Below are positions 1 to 16,100 of a DNA stretch of 64,000 nt, piece by piece. Position 1 is the first letter of the stretch, and every line of letters starts with the position of its first letter. The DNA comes from Paramacrobiotus metropolitanus (lineage: Eukaryota > Tardigrada > Eutardigrada > Parachela > Macrobiotidae). The stretch is from positions 248,001 to 312,000 of the forward strand of contig NW_026570253.1 in assembly GCF_019649055.1 (NCBI RefSeq). The letters are read 5' to 3'. The position numbers and the translations under genes are program-made. The notes below the pieces were generated by a model. It was not told the DNA's origin and searched no databases. It saw nothing but the letters and a program-made list of their open reading frames with translations.

Positions 1-179
1 AAACCACGACTTTCAATCATTAAAACAAACTATCCGACTACCAATACACACGCTGCTCCGACAGTAGATATTAATATTGTAAAATGCTAAAAAATACGCT
101 CAATTATGCGATCGCCTTTTCAGCTTTCTGCGGACAGAAACGGTTACAATTACCTTAATAAAATTCTCAAAAAGGATTA

Positions 180-620
180 ATCATGAAGAAAGACGCAGAA
201 CTGCGGCCGTATCCGTGGCTAGATCCACTTGGCGACCGCTCTCTTCCATCTGGAATCCCATTCCATAGTGGTTAATCCGAACAAACGACGGCCGCTTTAA
301 AATACTCAAATTTACGAAATGACCTTGAACAATCCGGAGACAAAAAATTCTGTCTGGTGTATACGTTTCACAGGAATTTGAATTCAAGAAACAGATCTGC
401 AGTTCGCGTTTGTCCGACTGCGCAGCAGCCAGCAGCATCCAAGCGGCCAGGTGGCGCTGCTGTGCAGTGATCGCTATCGCCGGTTTGAAGGCAAAGCGGA
501 TGCGTCATCCTCTGCCGGTAACGGGTCTGACATCCTGAGGGGTGACTTCGCTGCCCTTCTGTTAATCCTGCCCACTGCCCGGTGAATGGCGCAGATTGAT
601 CCCCAGAATACAGAATTCGC
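180..620. other. unresolved GC-rich exon-like block
   Basis: Two GC-rich patches, about 180-275 and 390-610, stand out from AT-rich surroundings in the way exons do elsewhere in this window. On the plus strand a frame starting MKKDAELRPYPW at 183 runs 30 codons, and a second open stretch after about 395 ends in a stop near 580. On the minus strand a frame ends in a plausible tail (VDLATDTAAVLRLSS) at 181. No combination of splice sites gave me a single convincing protein on either strand, and I recognise no family. It may be the end of a gene lying mostly outside the window, or a decayed gene. Confidence 0.2.
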
Positions 621-639
621 ACTTACAGAATTCTGTACG

Positions 640-1900
640 TGCGAATTTTTTTAAGTTCTTCAAATTTTTTTTCTTTCTTGGCGTGTATTGACTGTTGTAC
701 ATCACGGACGTAAGGTAATTTTAATAATTTAACAAAAACTTTAATGAGAAATCCAGCTGACATGGAATTAATTTTACAAGAAAACTTTGAAGTCTTGAAC
801 AAATGATTTAAATTTTAAACACCAGAACTGGTCTACAGCTGCGCTAGCAAAGCACAACTGGTACCAGAGATTATAGTGTGGTGCTGTACCTTCCTTCAAA
901 GTATGTACTTATAGATATCTATATAATATATTATAATTTTGATTTTTGAGTACGGGTTCTTTATTTATACTATAGTATTATTAAACTGTTTGTACTAAAA
1001 GAAACAGGGTGTTCAACTTCGTGTTTGCGCACTTTCTTTGATGTCTGTAATCTGTAAATCGTTCAATACTCCTGATTAACGTAAGCAGATCTGTAGATGT
1101 GAAGAAAACAATCAGATTTCAGAAACTCTGAGAATCCCTAACAAGTTTTGAGAAACATTTGTAAAACGTCACATATAGTACTTGAAGTATGCAAAGTTGC
1201 TAACTGTACAGTGTACGCAACGTTAAAACTTGTGAACGGAATGTAGTGGCTGCCACCTGGCACAGGGTCTCTGCTTTTAAGACTTTCGTACTGATTTAAT
1301 TTAAACGAGGTTTTATATATCTATATATATATACGATTTACAATTAGTAGTACACAGATCAAATCAAACATAAAAAGGATAAAACGAATGTAGGCAAAAT
1401 CAAAAACAGTCAAATCACAGTCTACTTCGCATTTTGTAAGTACTGCAGACTGCAGAGTAAGTTGCAGAAAGGAATAAAACACACTGCAATTTCAAAAATC
1501 ACCTAAAACTCCGTCGATCAAGGACGAGTACCAGTGTGGTTGTGGTCAGGCAGGCTCTTTCTTTATTTGACCAGTAACCACCCGCTAATGTAAACTTGCC
1601 ACCGTTCCGCAAACTTGTTAGAATACAGTCGGTACAAAAGACACCGTTTGAAGTTGTCGAAAACACATCGACTGTGCAAAATTACTCAAATAAACATCAA
1701 AACTCTTAAAACACTGAATCATCTACTTCCGCTCGGCATACGCAGTTATCTCATAAAAGGCCTGCATGCTGCTGCCTTCCGCCCTGGGAAATCGTTCGTA
1801 GCCGCCGACATGGAATGAAGTAGCATCCACAGATAAAAACACAAGCCTTTGGTACACACAGCGACTGATTTTGTTTTTTGAGGTAAGACTGCAACCGTGG
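640..1900. other. AT-rich stretch, no gene seen
   Basis: This AT-rich stretch has no exon-like block that I can support. It holds a short TA microsatellite at about 1313-1333. Its right end is probably the 3' untranslated and downstream region of the minus-strand TMEM184 gene. Confidence 0.5.
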
Positions 1901-1901
1901 T

Positions 1902-5175
<3,274 letters not shown>

Positions 5176-7909
5176 GGTCACTCGTCACTCTAAAATCCAA
5201 AAACTTTAATAACCACTGCACTCGCGGCATAGCACTCAAATAAAGAGAAGAGGATAAACATAAAACACCTTTTTTGGACCGAAAAAATGAATACCGCAAA
5301 TCAGAAAACAAAGCATGAAATCACAAACGGCAAAACCACACTTACAACTTACTAGTACTGTAGTACACTACAAAACTATTCTGGCTAAAATTTTTCAGGC
5401 CGGAATAACAGGTATAATGTCACATAAAATAAACAACGCATTCCATTAACATTCACATGTTTGAATTCCAAAAATAATCGACATGGTGACTGACATCACT
5501 AAGTCCGGGTCGTTTTGCATGTTGTCCTTCTACCGGAAAAATGTGTTCAATGCATTCAAAATTAAACGGACTCCAGCCGAAACAATAACAAATTTAATTG
5601 CTAGTGATAATTATCAAAATGTCATTTTTCTTCTCATGGGTTGCTGGTAAAACACAATGCAACTGTGATATTCTGATTAAAACTCGCCGAAGCTTACGAC
5701 GCTGCGCACTTGAATTTATTTTAATGAGCATTCAGATTTTCAAAACTAATAAATCTTTCCTAGCTGCGTCACATGGTTTACACGAAACGGGTTAAATCCC
5801 TGCCAGTTGGGTATGCCCTATGCGGATGTCCCGCCTTGTAAAAAAGGGAAGGAGCGACAAAGCGATAAACGCGATTAGTGGTAATATGGCGCCGATCAAT
5901 AAGGCCGTCTCATTCCGCAAACTACATCTAACGTCACATGCGCATATATACTCTCCTAGCTTGCCACTCAAGGATCTCGCTAACGACCTCGGGAGCCTAT
6001 CTTCATATGAGATCTACCACCATAAGCTACCACATACATATACAGCTAAAATCACCACACTTATTTTTATTGATTACCACAATATAAATGTGTACACTGT
6101 AAGTCTGTAACTAGAAAAAATCTGAATTTTTTAAAAAACATAATACATACAAGGACAATGTACCAATAATAATTTTCAAAGTTTAGGTGTCTTTACGAAT
6201 TTACCAAATAGCAAAACAAATAACTATTATACAATTAATATATTCGTTCTTGCACCATCATAAGAGTTGGCTACCTGTAACCGTGCAGTCCAAATAAAAA
6301 TTGATATCGGCTTATCCAAGCAGTAATCCGGAATAAATGTTTCGCATCAGAGATCCCAGCTGAAAAATCCAACAACTTCTGTCGATGTTAATCAACGTCA
6401 AATCAGGTGCAGGTGGCACGATCGATCGATGTCCGATGATATCCACAAATTCACGAATTATGATTCAGTGGCTTGCTAGTTCAGCTTATACAGGTATCAA
6501 ACATGGCGCAGATTGTGAAAATACAGATAAACCCAATATAATATCCATTGATAACGCATTCAGCAGCCCTGAACTTTGAGATCTGTCCAGCGGAATGTGC
6601 GCAGTGCGACCACGTCGAAGCATTAGCCAACAAATGACGTTTTTGAAAACCGTGGCCTCTGCGTCATCCCTGTTTCCTTGTTACACCATAAAGCTAACAG
6701 TTTCTCACCCAAATGCAGAAATACCGCACGTAGCACACATCCGTGTGGTTTCGATAGTAAAAAGGATAAAATAAAGCAGCAAATGCTTCGACGGAATGGA
6801 AGAACACACAAAGCATAGCATATGTTGGCGTCGACTCCACTGCTACAATCCGTGCTACAGTACTCAGAGTACTGTACTCTGTAGAAGTCACGAATCGTTG
6901 TCATTTTTGGCTGGATCTCCTTTTCTGTCGTGGTGTACCGAGACGAGCTCTGCAATTAGTGTCAATTGTTTTCCAAAGGGGACAGCCTAGTTTTTAATTG
7001 GAAAACCACCATTTTTTTATTTGAATTAATTGTTTATGACGTATAGAACTCCATAGGGCACTGTGCGCTAACGAAAAGTTGATAAAAGACAGAATTAAGT
7101 TAATCTACGTAAAGTTTTAACAGCGAGCGGAAGCAGCATCTTGGCGTGCGGCCAAGAACATCGGAAGTGCGACTTGCCCTGAGTAACTTTAAGTACTTCT
7201 GGGCGGACCGTATGCGACACGATATCGAGTCGTCAATCCCTGGGGCCTGAATCGTGCTTTCTGCTCACGTTCAACTGGCTCAAAAGTCAATCATTTCAAA
7301 AGTACCCGTATTTTTTGTGATTCAGTTAAGTGGTGCCAAATTATCACGAACCCCCTTAGCTTTCCTAAATCCAACCTGTTAGTCTGGGCCTGTCTGGCCG
7401 TTCTCATATATCCATCAGTTAATAAGAGTCCTATCGATTGAATCTGCACTGAACGGGATAACTGATAACAGGTTATGTGTGCTAAGAGCGTCTACAAACG
7501 GACACAAAAGGCAGAGTGTTACTGAAACGGATTCCATTTGCAGATTTGCTTTCTTTGAAAATTTTGAGAAGCGCAGGAATCCGCATCGTATTTCATCCGT
7601 GTCCTTCATTTCCTTTGCCCAGGTAGACATTGTACAGCGACTGTCGAAAGCATGCACATGTGAAATGTAAATTTTGTGATGGTTGGATGGTGAGAGTGAG
7701 ACCATTCCATTTCCTTGTTGAGCAAGCATGATCCCAAAGCATGAAAAATTAATTCTTCTGGCTTTTTTATAGCAGCTGCAGATTTCAGAGATCTGCTGGT
7801 TCGAATTGATTTGAGTAATTTTTCACTCTATTGATTTGCCAGTTTGTACGAGTACAACCGTAGTGAATTGTTCATTATTGGCTTGCTGTTGTTAGTGGGA
7901 GATTTCGTG
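5176..7909. other. intergenic region between divergent TMEM184 and HSBP1
   Basis: Upstream sequence shared by two divergently transcribed genes. I see no supported coding exon. A GC-richer patch at about 7125-7275 differs from its surroundings and may be promoter or untranslated exon. Only short, unconvincing frames occur. Confidence 0.4.
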
Positions 7910-9347
7910 ATGGCCCAGAAAATGCAGGCCCCGGAGGAGCCGTCGGTGCTGGCCCATGTTGGCGTTTCTCCCGTGCGCGCTGAAGGCGATGGTGATCAGT
8001 CGGTGGATGGCAATACTCCGGTCGTGAATCCGGCCGAATTCCTGAGCATCGTACGTCACAGTCAGTTCATTCCAGGATCTGTTCGTTTTCTTCCTTTTCT
8101 TCCTAGCTTAGTTTTTTAGTTTTTACCCAATTTTTCTGAAATATGACATTGCATTTTGCGGTGCAGACTACTTGCATTAAACCAATGGTTTAACGCAAAT
8201 ATTCTGCACTGCAAAATGCAATGTAAACATCAACATCTAATTAACATCCGACTTATATCATCCTTAATGATACGGCCGTTTTTATGTCAGCGTACAGAAC
8301 TTTATGGTTTAACTTATGAGCAATGCAACGGAATTTCGCTGAAAATCTGGGCTTATCGAAAATCGCACAAGTCTTCCCTGGATGATTTAAAATTCTGGTT
8401 GTCGGAGCAGTGCCGATAGTGAACAAATATTTCTAGGTGAACTGATTACTTCGCAAATTTTCGCGGGTTAGCAGTTAACACGCAAAACATGAGTCCACCT
8501 GGATAAATTTTTTTTTCTTGTTTTAATCGTCCGCTAATATCGCAACTGACATCGGCTTCGTTAATGAGACTTCCATCCAATAGTACTTTAGCACTTCTAG
8601 CGTTTTGGAATTAGGCACTTCAAGTTTTCATACCAGTTTCACTTCTTTGTCAGTTCCGTCTTCGTTCCCAATTTAATTACACTGTCTTGTTAGTTGTTAT
8701 CCTTGACCGTTTTGTTTGTAGCTGCAAACAACCTTCCAGCAGATGCAAGATCGTTTTACGCAAATGATGGACACTGTTATGGACCGAAGTATGTCTCCAC
8801 GCTTCACCATTTTAAAATAGCTGATTGAAATACATATGTCGTATTTTCAAGCTAGCCACTTCTGATAATTTAAAATTTTCTCCAAATGCAAACTTATTTA
8901 AGAAATGGCTTGTGGCATGTTTATGGTATTTTTTGTTAAGTAAGTGATACTAATAGCTTGTTCCATCAGAAAATACAGTACCACGAAGCACGTTAATCGA
9001 TCTGAAAAATTGTAATACGTATTCAAAATGAAATGCAAGGAAGGTGTTCATAGTGAAGTTAGTTCAGTCCGTAGTATTTTCCTCGTAGAACGTTCAACAA
9101 GCATAGTGAAGGTGGTGCGGTATTGCCGTATTGGCTTGTTAGCAGTTGCGGTAGTTAATAATTGGAGAAATTGTTTTCCTCATTTGTTTAAGTTTTTTTT
9201 CTTACTATAGTGGATGAGATGTCGGATCGTCTGAATGATCTGGAGAAGGAGGTGACGGACCTGGTTAATTATGCCGGTGGAATCGGCGAGCAGCAGACCA
9301 GCAAGGACACCGAGAATATTCCTCCAGACTCTGGATCGCAGCAGTAA
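7910..9347 (+). CDS. HSBP1: heat shock factor-binding protein 1
   Basis: Three exons, 7910-8050, 8722-8788 and 9211-9347, join in phase to 114 residues. HSBP1 is a small coiled-coil hexamer that binds the trimerisation region of HSF1 and dampens the heat-shock response; it is also linked to WASH complex assembly. The conserved core is clear: LQTTFQQMQDRFTQMMDTVM in exon 2, and MDEMSDRLNDLEKEV followed by DLVNYAG in exon 3, with the heptad hydrophobic pattern of the family. The roughly 47-residue N-terminus is longer than in the human protein (76 residues in total) and shows no domain. The start is the ATG within MAQKMQAPEEPS. The frame is open further upstream, so an additional upstream exon is possible. 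Confidence 0.92.
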
Positions 9348-10324
9348 AATATACTTAACGTGTAAATTACTGTAGACGCGTGCCACTGATGCGAGCGCTA
9401 TCTGTCCAAATGTGTTTTGAGTCGGTTCCTGGTAAAGTTTTGAGTTGTGTCGTTGCATGTGGATTCGTCAACGAAACTATCAAAGATGACATATGTGTAC
9501 AGCCAGTGTTATTACTTAATCCTCTTTCATTTCCTTAGTTTGATCTGCATTTCTGCACTATTGTACGGTGTCTGCTTGAAAATTAAGAGGGAAAGTTTTT
9601 GTCCTTCCACGAAATTTCGAATCATTCACAGTGTATTCTTCGTCCTTTTTACGTTAGAAGTCTTGTAGTAAAGTATTTTTTAGAAAGCGGTGTTTCAGTG
9701 TCCAGTGAATCAGTGATATATTGTGCTATTTTGGTGGAATGAACGAAATGACGAGTAAGGAATAGTGCGAACAGGAGTGAATGTTAAGTGCTTGTGCGTT
9801 TAAGTCATTGCTGGATGGACTAAGTCACTAACAGTATCGGCAGTTGTCGAGTACTTGTACTGTAACTCTGCAAGTACAAGTAGTTACTTATGCCTTCGAA
9901 GCTTATAAAACTTCAAAATTTTGTAATACATAATTATTATTTATCATCAAGATCGCAAAAGAGTGTCGTGTCGTGTTTTCGTCCTGGGTCGAAACTCGAA
10001 AGCGCCGATAATGCACATTGCACAAGCGCCGCCTGTCGTGCTTTGGAGTGTCCAACAGTTTACGCTCTCCCTCTCGGGACTGCATTACCATTACCGTTGT
10101 TTAGTTGCCGTATGTGCTTCTGTTGTCTATTCAGCTGTCACTTTTGACAACCGCACTTCGAAATTTAAAGCTCGTTTTGATTTTGATTACGGCATTTTGG
10201 ATTTAATGATTTTTGTTTTGAATATGTATCTTGATTATCCATTTTTGACTCATGTTCGAACACTTAAGGTAAACCGTTTTTCATGCTGTGTCTCCTGCAA
10301 TTAAACTGGATTTTGTAAGTGATA
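9348..10324. other. intergenic, HSBP1 3' region and ESCO upstream region
   Basis: No coding exon supported. The left part should contain the HSBP1 3' untranslated region, and the right part should contain the promoter and 5' leader of the ESCO gene on the same strand. Confidence 0.4.
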
Positions 10325-12585
10325 ATGGACAACGGCCACGGCAACCATGCAACGTCGACTCCGCGAACTCTGCGGAACGTCACCAATAAATCGAGCCAGA
10401 TGAAACTGACGGATTTCTCCTGTGTGAATTATGTTCCCAATTTGAGAAAGATGGTAGGAGACAGTGTGTCTGCGGGGGATTTTAGAGTGATGCCGCAGTC
10501 AGCTGGGAAGAAACGCCAGAAGATGGAACAGTCGACGAACTCCGCACAGAAACGTTATTACCAGCCAGTTATTGTACGCCGTTTCATTGACCGATATTCC
10601 TAAAGTATCAACGAGAAAAAGATTTACAGTTAGTTACTGAATATTCATAATATCATACACAGTAGTTCGTTTATAATTTACACTACACATAGATTAGATA
10701 TACCTCTTATAATAAGAAATTCGAAATACGAATTCGAAATTCGAAATACAGCTGGTAATGATTTATTCTGCAAAACTTTTAATAAATTCGATTATTGCAT
10801 CAATTTTCCGGCCAACAATGCGCAGTTTTTGGCCAATAAGAGTCTTATTGGCCAAAAACTGCGCATTGTTGGCCGGAAAATTGATGCAATAATCGAATTT
10901 ATTAAAAGTTTTGCAGAATAAATCATTACCAGCTGTATTTCGAATATTGGAATTCATCGCTCAAAGAAAGGATGTAAACTAATCACTCAGAAATGAAAGT
11001 AAGCTGTTATCTCACAATCTATAACTTTAAAATTATTATAGGATGCGAATCAGCGAGAAATTGGGGCGCGATTGTGTAAAATGTGTGGATTTGTTGGGGA
11101 TCTGGACGATGAGGAAGACCGGCGCATCCACGACATCCAGCATGGACGAGTGCAGAATGGGCGCATTGATGGGGATCAGGCGTTGAAATACACAGTGCGT
11201 TGCGAATTTGCGATGATTATTCAGATATACAGACAACGTCAGCGGACTGCCGATTGCAGCACCATGCAAATGTTGTCTTACCGATAGGAATTTAAAAATG
11301 AAGTCCTCTTACGCTGTGGCATGTACGGATACAAGGTTGTCCTCATTAAGACATCAAGCGGTAATTCTCTCGTTAACAAGGTAAATAACTCCGGCTTTTA
11401 TGGTGGAGCGCCCAAGTTATTTTTGAGTATTCAGTTCTAAAGTAAGTTTATTAATAATACCGTTGAGAAACGTTCATACTCGTAAATGAATTAGTTAACA
11501 GAAGTACTGCGTGTATGCGCATTACGGTTTTGTGAAGGCATGCAGTGCTAATGATGTTTTGTAGTTTGAGTCTCGGTTGGCGGAAGGAGAGAACAGTGTG
11601 ATGTTCACCGCTAATACAGCTTTTATTTGAACTCGGACATGCATCCTAAAATAATTGTTTTAAGCTTAAGGTTTCCGTAGTATTTGGGTGTCCAGTAATC
11701 GACCTTAAAAAGGGTTCTAAACATTAGAAGTGCTTTAAGAAGCATGAGTTTAACCGTACACAACCAAAATCAGAATTTCCTGTGCACGCAGTAATAATGC
11801 AATAAAAATAGGAGGCAGCGCATAAATTTAATAGCTTATTTATTTAATTTTATTGCTTATGAACAAAAATTTAAACACATCTTTCCAGGCCCGATCGGTG
11901 GTTCGCTTAGTGTCGCTGACGATGGACGGCATCCTGGTGGAGCGTCTGGAAGACAAGCGCGACATGGTCGTGCTGTTGGTTGATGTGCGGCGCCGATTTG
12001 TTGTCGGCTGCGTGTGTGCGGACGTTGTTGCCGCTGACCCAGAGCGTTGTTCTTCTTTTAGTCCAGAGCGTAAGCCATTCGCCATTTATGATGGTTTAGA
12101 ACTTTTCCTGTCGCTTAGTTTTGTAACTGGTACTAACTACAGTATGGGAGTATTCCGGTTTATTGTTATCCCTTTTTTGAGTGCCTAAAGAAAAATAAAA
12201 CTAATCCGGTTATGCTTCGAAGTCCGAACAACCCGTCGCAGTCGGTGTAAACATTCGTAAAAGTTGTGGCACTACTTCGGAACATTGCAGGAGTGTTTTT
12301 TCAGCAGCTGACCGGGAGCGTATATTATGCGGAGTGGATTTGATCTGGATAGACGCACAGCACCGGCGGAAAGGTTTAGCCAGCCTGCTGCTCGACGCTC
12401 TGTGGGATCATTTCGCCGACACTCATCTGGGCGTGGGAGCGTCCTCCGCGCTTACCACTGACCTTAAGAAGTCCCACCTGGCCTTCTCCGAGCCGACGGA
12501 GAATGGGCGGCGGTTTATTGTGGCGTTTATCGGAGCAGAGGATTTTCTTTTGTGTAATCCGCGTAAAAGAAGGCATTTGGAGTGA
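10325..12585 (+). CDS. ESCO: cohesin acetyltransferase of the Eco1/Ctf7/ESCO family
   Basis: Five exons, 10325-10573, 11042-11194, 11288-11380, 11889-12069 and 12308-12585, join in phase to 317 residues. Eco1-type enzymes acetylate paired lysines on the Smc3 head to lock cohesin on sister chromatids in S phase. The N-terminus is unstructured and basic. Exon 2 holds the family's C2H2 zinc finger after DANQREIGARL, with CKMC and then HDIQH. Exon 4 has RFVVGCVCADVV, matching the 'VVGCL' strand of the acetyltransferase. Exon 5 has CGVDLIWIDAQHRRKGLASL, the acetyl-CoA binding loop and helix, then AFSEPTENGRRF, equivalent to the family's FS-P-x-G-x-xF strand. At 317 residues it is short, like yeast Eco1 and unlike vertebrate ESCO1, so the long N-terminal tail is lacking or missed. 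Confidence 0.93.
10739..10945. repeat. perfect 207-bp palindrome (MITE-like foldback)
   Basis: Two 103-base arms, perfectly inverted, meet at a single central G at 10842. The arms begin with a TCGAAATACAGCTGG-type end and are flanked by short GAATTCGAAAT-type direct repeats. The palindrome sits inside intron 1 of the ESCO gene and carries no coding capacity. Transcribed, it would fold into a roughly 100-bp hairpin. A recent foldback/MITE insertion is the simplest biological reading; an assembly fold-back artefact must also be excluded. Confidence 0.9.
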
Positions 12586-13155
12586 TCTGTCGGTGAGAAT
12601 AACTAACTTAAATAAGGAATTTGTTGAAGCTCTTTTGGATCTCTGTAGCTTTGTACCTGCTTTACTGGTTTTGTTGTTGTTGTTTATCTATTCAGGCGAG
12701 TGGTGTTATGTGAATCTTTGCATAAATATTTTTGAATGTGCGCTTGTATTGTACAAGTACCTTCATATAACAAAGTATACAATATTAAAAAAGTATTCAA
12801 GGGATTTTGTATTGCTGTTCGACGTCAGATTAGGATCGTTTTTAGTCATAATTTTTGTTGTCTCATCCATATTATCGAAACTACCGTTAAATAATTCGAG
12901 TACAAAATTAATTAAATTGCACTTTTCGTGCTTTTTATAAAGAAAAGATGTTTACAGTTTTCCCCTTCTTTGCCTTTAACGGCATTGCTATTATTATACT
13001 TCTCCATTTGTGAATGGTTTGGTGTAAATTTATTGGGTGCAGTAAATAAAATTATAAATGTACCCTTCGTCTGGTAATGCGCAAAATCAGAATAATTTAA
13101 TTTAGCTGGAGTACTCAGTTCATTCGTGAAAAGAAAATTTTTTATTAAATACAAC
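12586..13155. other. convergent intergenic region ESCO / LDH
   Basis: AT-rich spacer holding the 3' ends of two convergent genes. The open frame continuing past the ESCO stop has the composition of untranslated sequence and no family match. Confidence 0.5.
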
Positions 13156-16100
13156 TCAGAAATCGAGATCCTTGAGGATGGCGTGCATCTGGCGGGCGCT
13201 GCTCTGTAGTTGCTCGCGTTCGCCAGGACTCAGCGGCTGATTGACGACGGCATTGACGCCGTTCTCGGCCAAAACGCAGGGCAGACTAAGGAAGACGTCC
13301 TCGATAATGCCATGAAAGCCCTTGGCGAAAGTGGACAGGGCGTAGACGCTGCGCTTGTTCTTCAGGACGGCGCTGGCCAGCTCCGACACGCACATGCCGA
13401 TGGCCCACGATGTGTAGCCTTTAAGCCGCACGATCTCATCGGAACTGTCACAACCAATTCAGAAATGACATTTATTATTTGTTTGCTTTATAATCTGTAA
13501 TAAGTATATGCCTTCTTAGTCAACTTCGCAGAACTGTTAATTTTCCATTAAGTGTGTGAGACACATATACGCGAGAGTCCGTGAAAGAATAATATGAAAG
13601 AATCATCTTCTCTTGATCATATGGTCTGACCGGACATCTAACTCGAAATTATAAATCAAAACAAAATCATTATGTGTAGTGCATGAAGCAAGCAAACACA
13701 ATTTGTTGTGCATAATTATAATTATGTTATATCATAATTCATACCCACCGGTCTACTCCTGCGTCCTTCAGGGGCGACCTAATATGTATTACGTGGATGA
13801 ATATTACGCACCTTTGCACCACTTTAGTATGAAGCTCCCTCCAATTCTCCGGATCATCGGCGCTCCCAGCGGCGGGACTGAGTTCAGCCAGACGCACACC
13901 GGCAACATTCACCCCACTCCACACCACCACTTTGGCCAAAACAAACACCAATATACTCTTACATAACCGGCATTCCCGTTATACAACGCTCCGGTGTTAA
14001 GTAATCTTAGACATTTACATTCTCTTTTGCTCCTCGCAATATTACTGCACGTACCACTGCGATCGCCGTGCTCCCCAATTACAAAGCCATGACAGTTGCC
14101 CACGTCAATTCCGAGTCTATCGCTCATGAAGTAACGGAAACGGCTGGAGTCTAATAACACAACGCAATGAAGGCATCCGCCGGATCTCTCTACTTGCCTC
14201 TGTTTGCTGTGTTGAATGCGAAAGAGACCAATTTTCTCGGGTAAATGGATATTGATAGGCCCACAATGCCGGTTGTACATATCGTATTATGTTCTGGTTG
14301 GATATAATGCAATGTAATGCCTACCGAGGGATGTGCCGGAACCGAAGACCCGGTGCGACGGCAGTCCGCTTAGCTTCCAGGCCACAAAGGTCATCAGATC
14401 CACCGGGTTAGAGACGACGCACAGAACGCAGTCCGGGCTGTAGCGGATCAAATGCGGGATGATGCCTGTGGAGATTCATAATTATAAATAAATTACAGTA
14501 CCATAACTTCTTATTATAAAGAGATTATAAAGAGCTTAACATAAGACAAGAATCAATTTTCCGTATCTTCTATCAACTTTCTAAGATTTTTGTTGTAATT
14601 GCTGGGCATCGACATCGCTTTGGCGGTAATTATGCATGGAATTTCTCAAAGTGCTGTTACGGAATGCTTGTTTTCTTATATGCATTAAATGGTAAGACTA
14701 AAGGTTCTCTCATATCCATTAAATGACTAAAGGTTCTTTCATATGCATTAAATACAAAGTAGTAATACTAAATGTGATTGCCAGTTACGCCTGTGATATT
14801 TACAAAACTGACATGTACATACCATTTTTAAAATATTTTATTAGCTTTTCCTTACTTGCAAAAACCGGACAAAGATCGATTTAGTAGAATTAATGCAAAA
14901 GTAATACCGCGAAAATTAATTAGGCACTAAAAAATTATTATAGTCGAAATATTTATTGCTCACACTTCACAGCTATTGCTCGCACAAGATATTTGCAACA
15001 CGTCTGATTGTGAAATAAAGTTACAATCTGCATACATGATAAGTCTATGCTGCAACCAGGGTACGATGCAATGTTTTCACAAGAATATCACTGACAATGA
15101 ATTATTAATGACATGTTACACAATCGTTGTTTAATTTCCTGTTGTATCAGCTGTACACCGCCACTGGAAAAAATTAATCCGGCTTTCGGGCTGTCGCATC
15201 TGTCGCGGCACTTGGTAAAGATGATTACATATTGCTATACCTATTCAAGATTAGTTATTTCACCGTGCAAAATAATTGCAGCAATTGCAGAATCATCAGC
15301 AATCATGTCAAATTTTGTTTTAAAAAATTAAGCTGATTAATTATCCAGCTAGTGTAAAATACGCGACATTATACGGGAGCGAGGCGTCATAATTACGGGC
15401 AGATGGCGTATAAACTCAGGCGGTATATGTACAGCCGGTGACCTTTGAAAATGGCAATGTTCCGCTTGAGCAGCGACGATCGGTCTTCATCGGAGCGCTG
15501 GCGCGCTCCTGCCGTAATTATGCACAGTTTTGAATGCTTGGAGATGGCGTAATCGGTGCTGGCTGCGATCTTGACAAAGGGCACAAACTGTAGTCCATGC
15601 TGCAAAGGTGAAAACAACCAAAAGTTAACTGCAGCGCATGACATGAAAATACCGGCTGGTCTACTAACAGTCTGTCTACGCTGCTTGTTATATTATTAAT
15701 CAAATTGCTTGTTCTTGCTATTCTACTGATATGTTTAAAACAGGGATTCGGACTACTGTTCTTTATGTTCCTTAAATTCACCTGTAAATCCATAAGCTCT
15801 CCTTTTAATTTCCGTTCGTCGATGTCGATCATGGCTAGTTCACCAATATTCTGCTGCATATAAGTACATCAACACCTTTATAATCCTGATTAATTCTGAA
15901 AAAACTTATTGTACAGAGCACCTACTCGTACTAGGTCGACACAACAAAAATTAATCTGCACTCACGCGATTGATCATACTGTACGCCACAGCCATGCCCA
16001 CCTGCATACAATAAAACAATTTATTTATCTAAGTATTACAAAAGTAAATTAGATAAGGTCATAAGGGTATTCTGTAGTTAATTAATTCTATTGTACCCGT

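Noticed and set aside
5780-5830. Possible tRNA 3' half around GGGTTAAATCCC
   Set aside because: The B-box-like word is not matched by an A box or an acceptor stem at the right distance.
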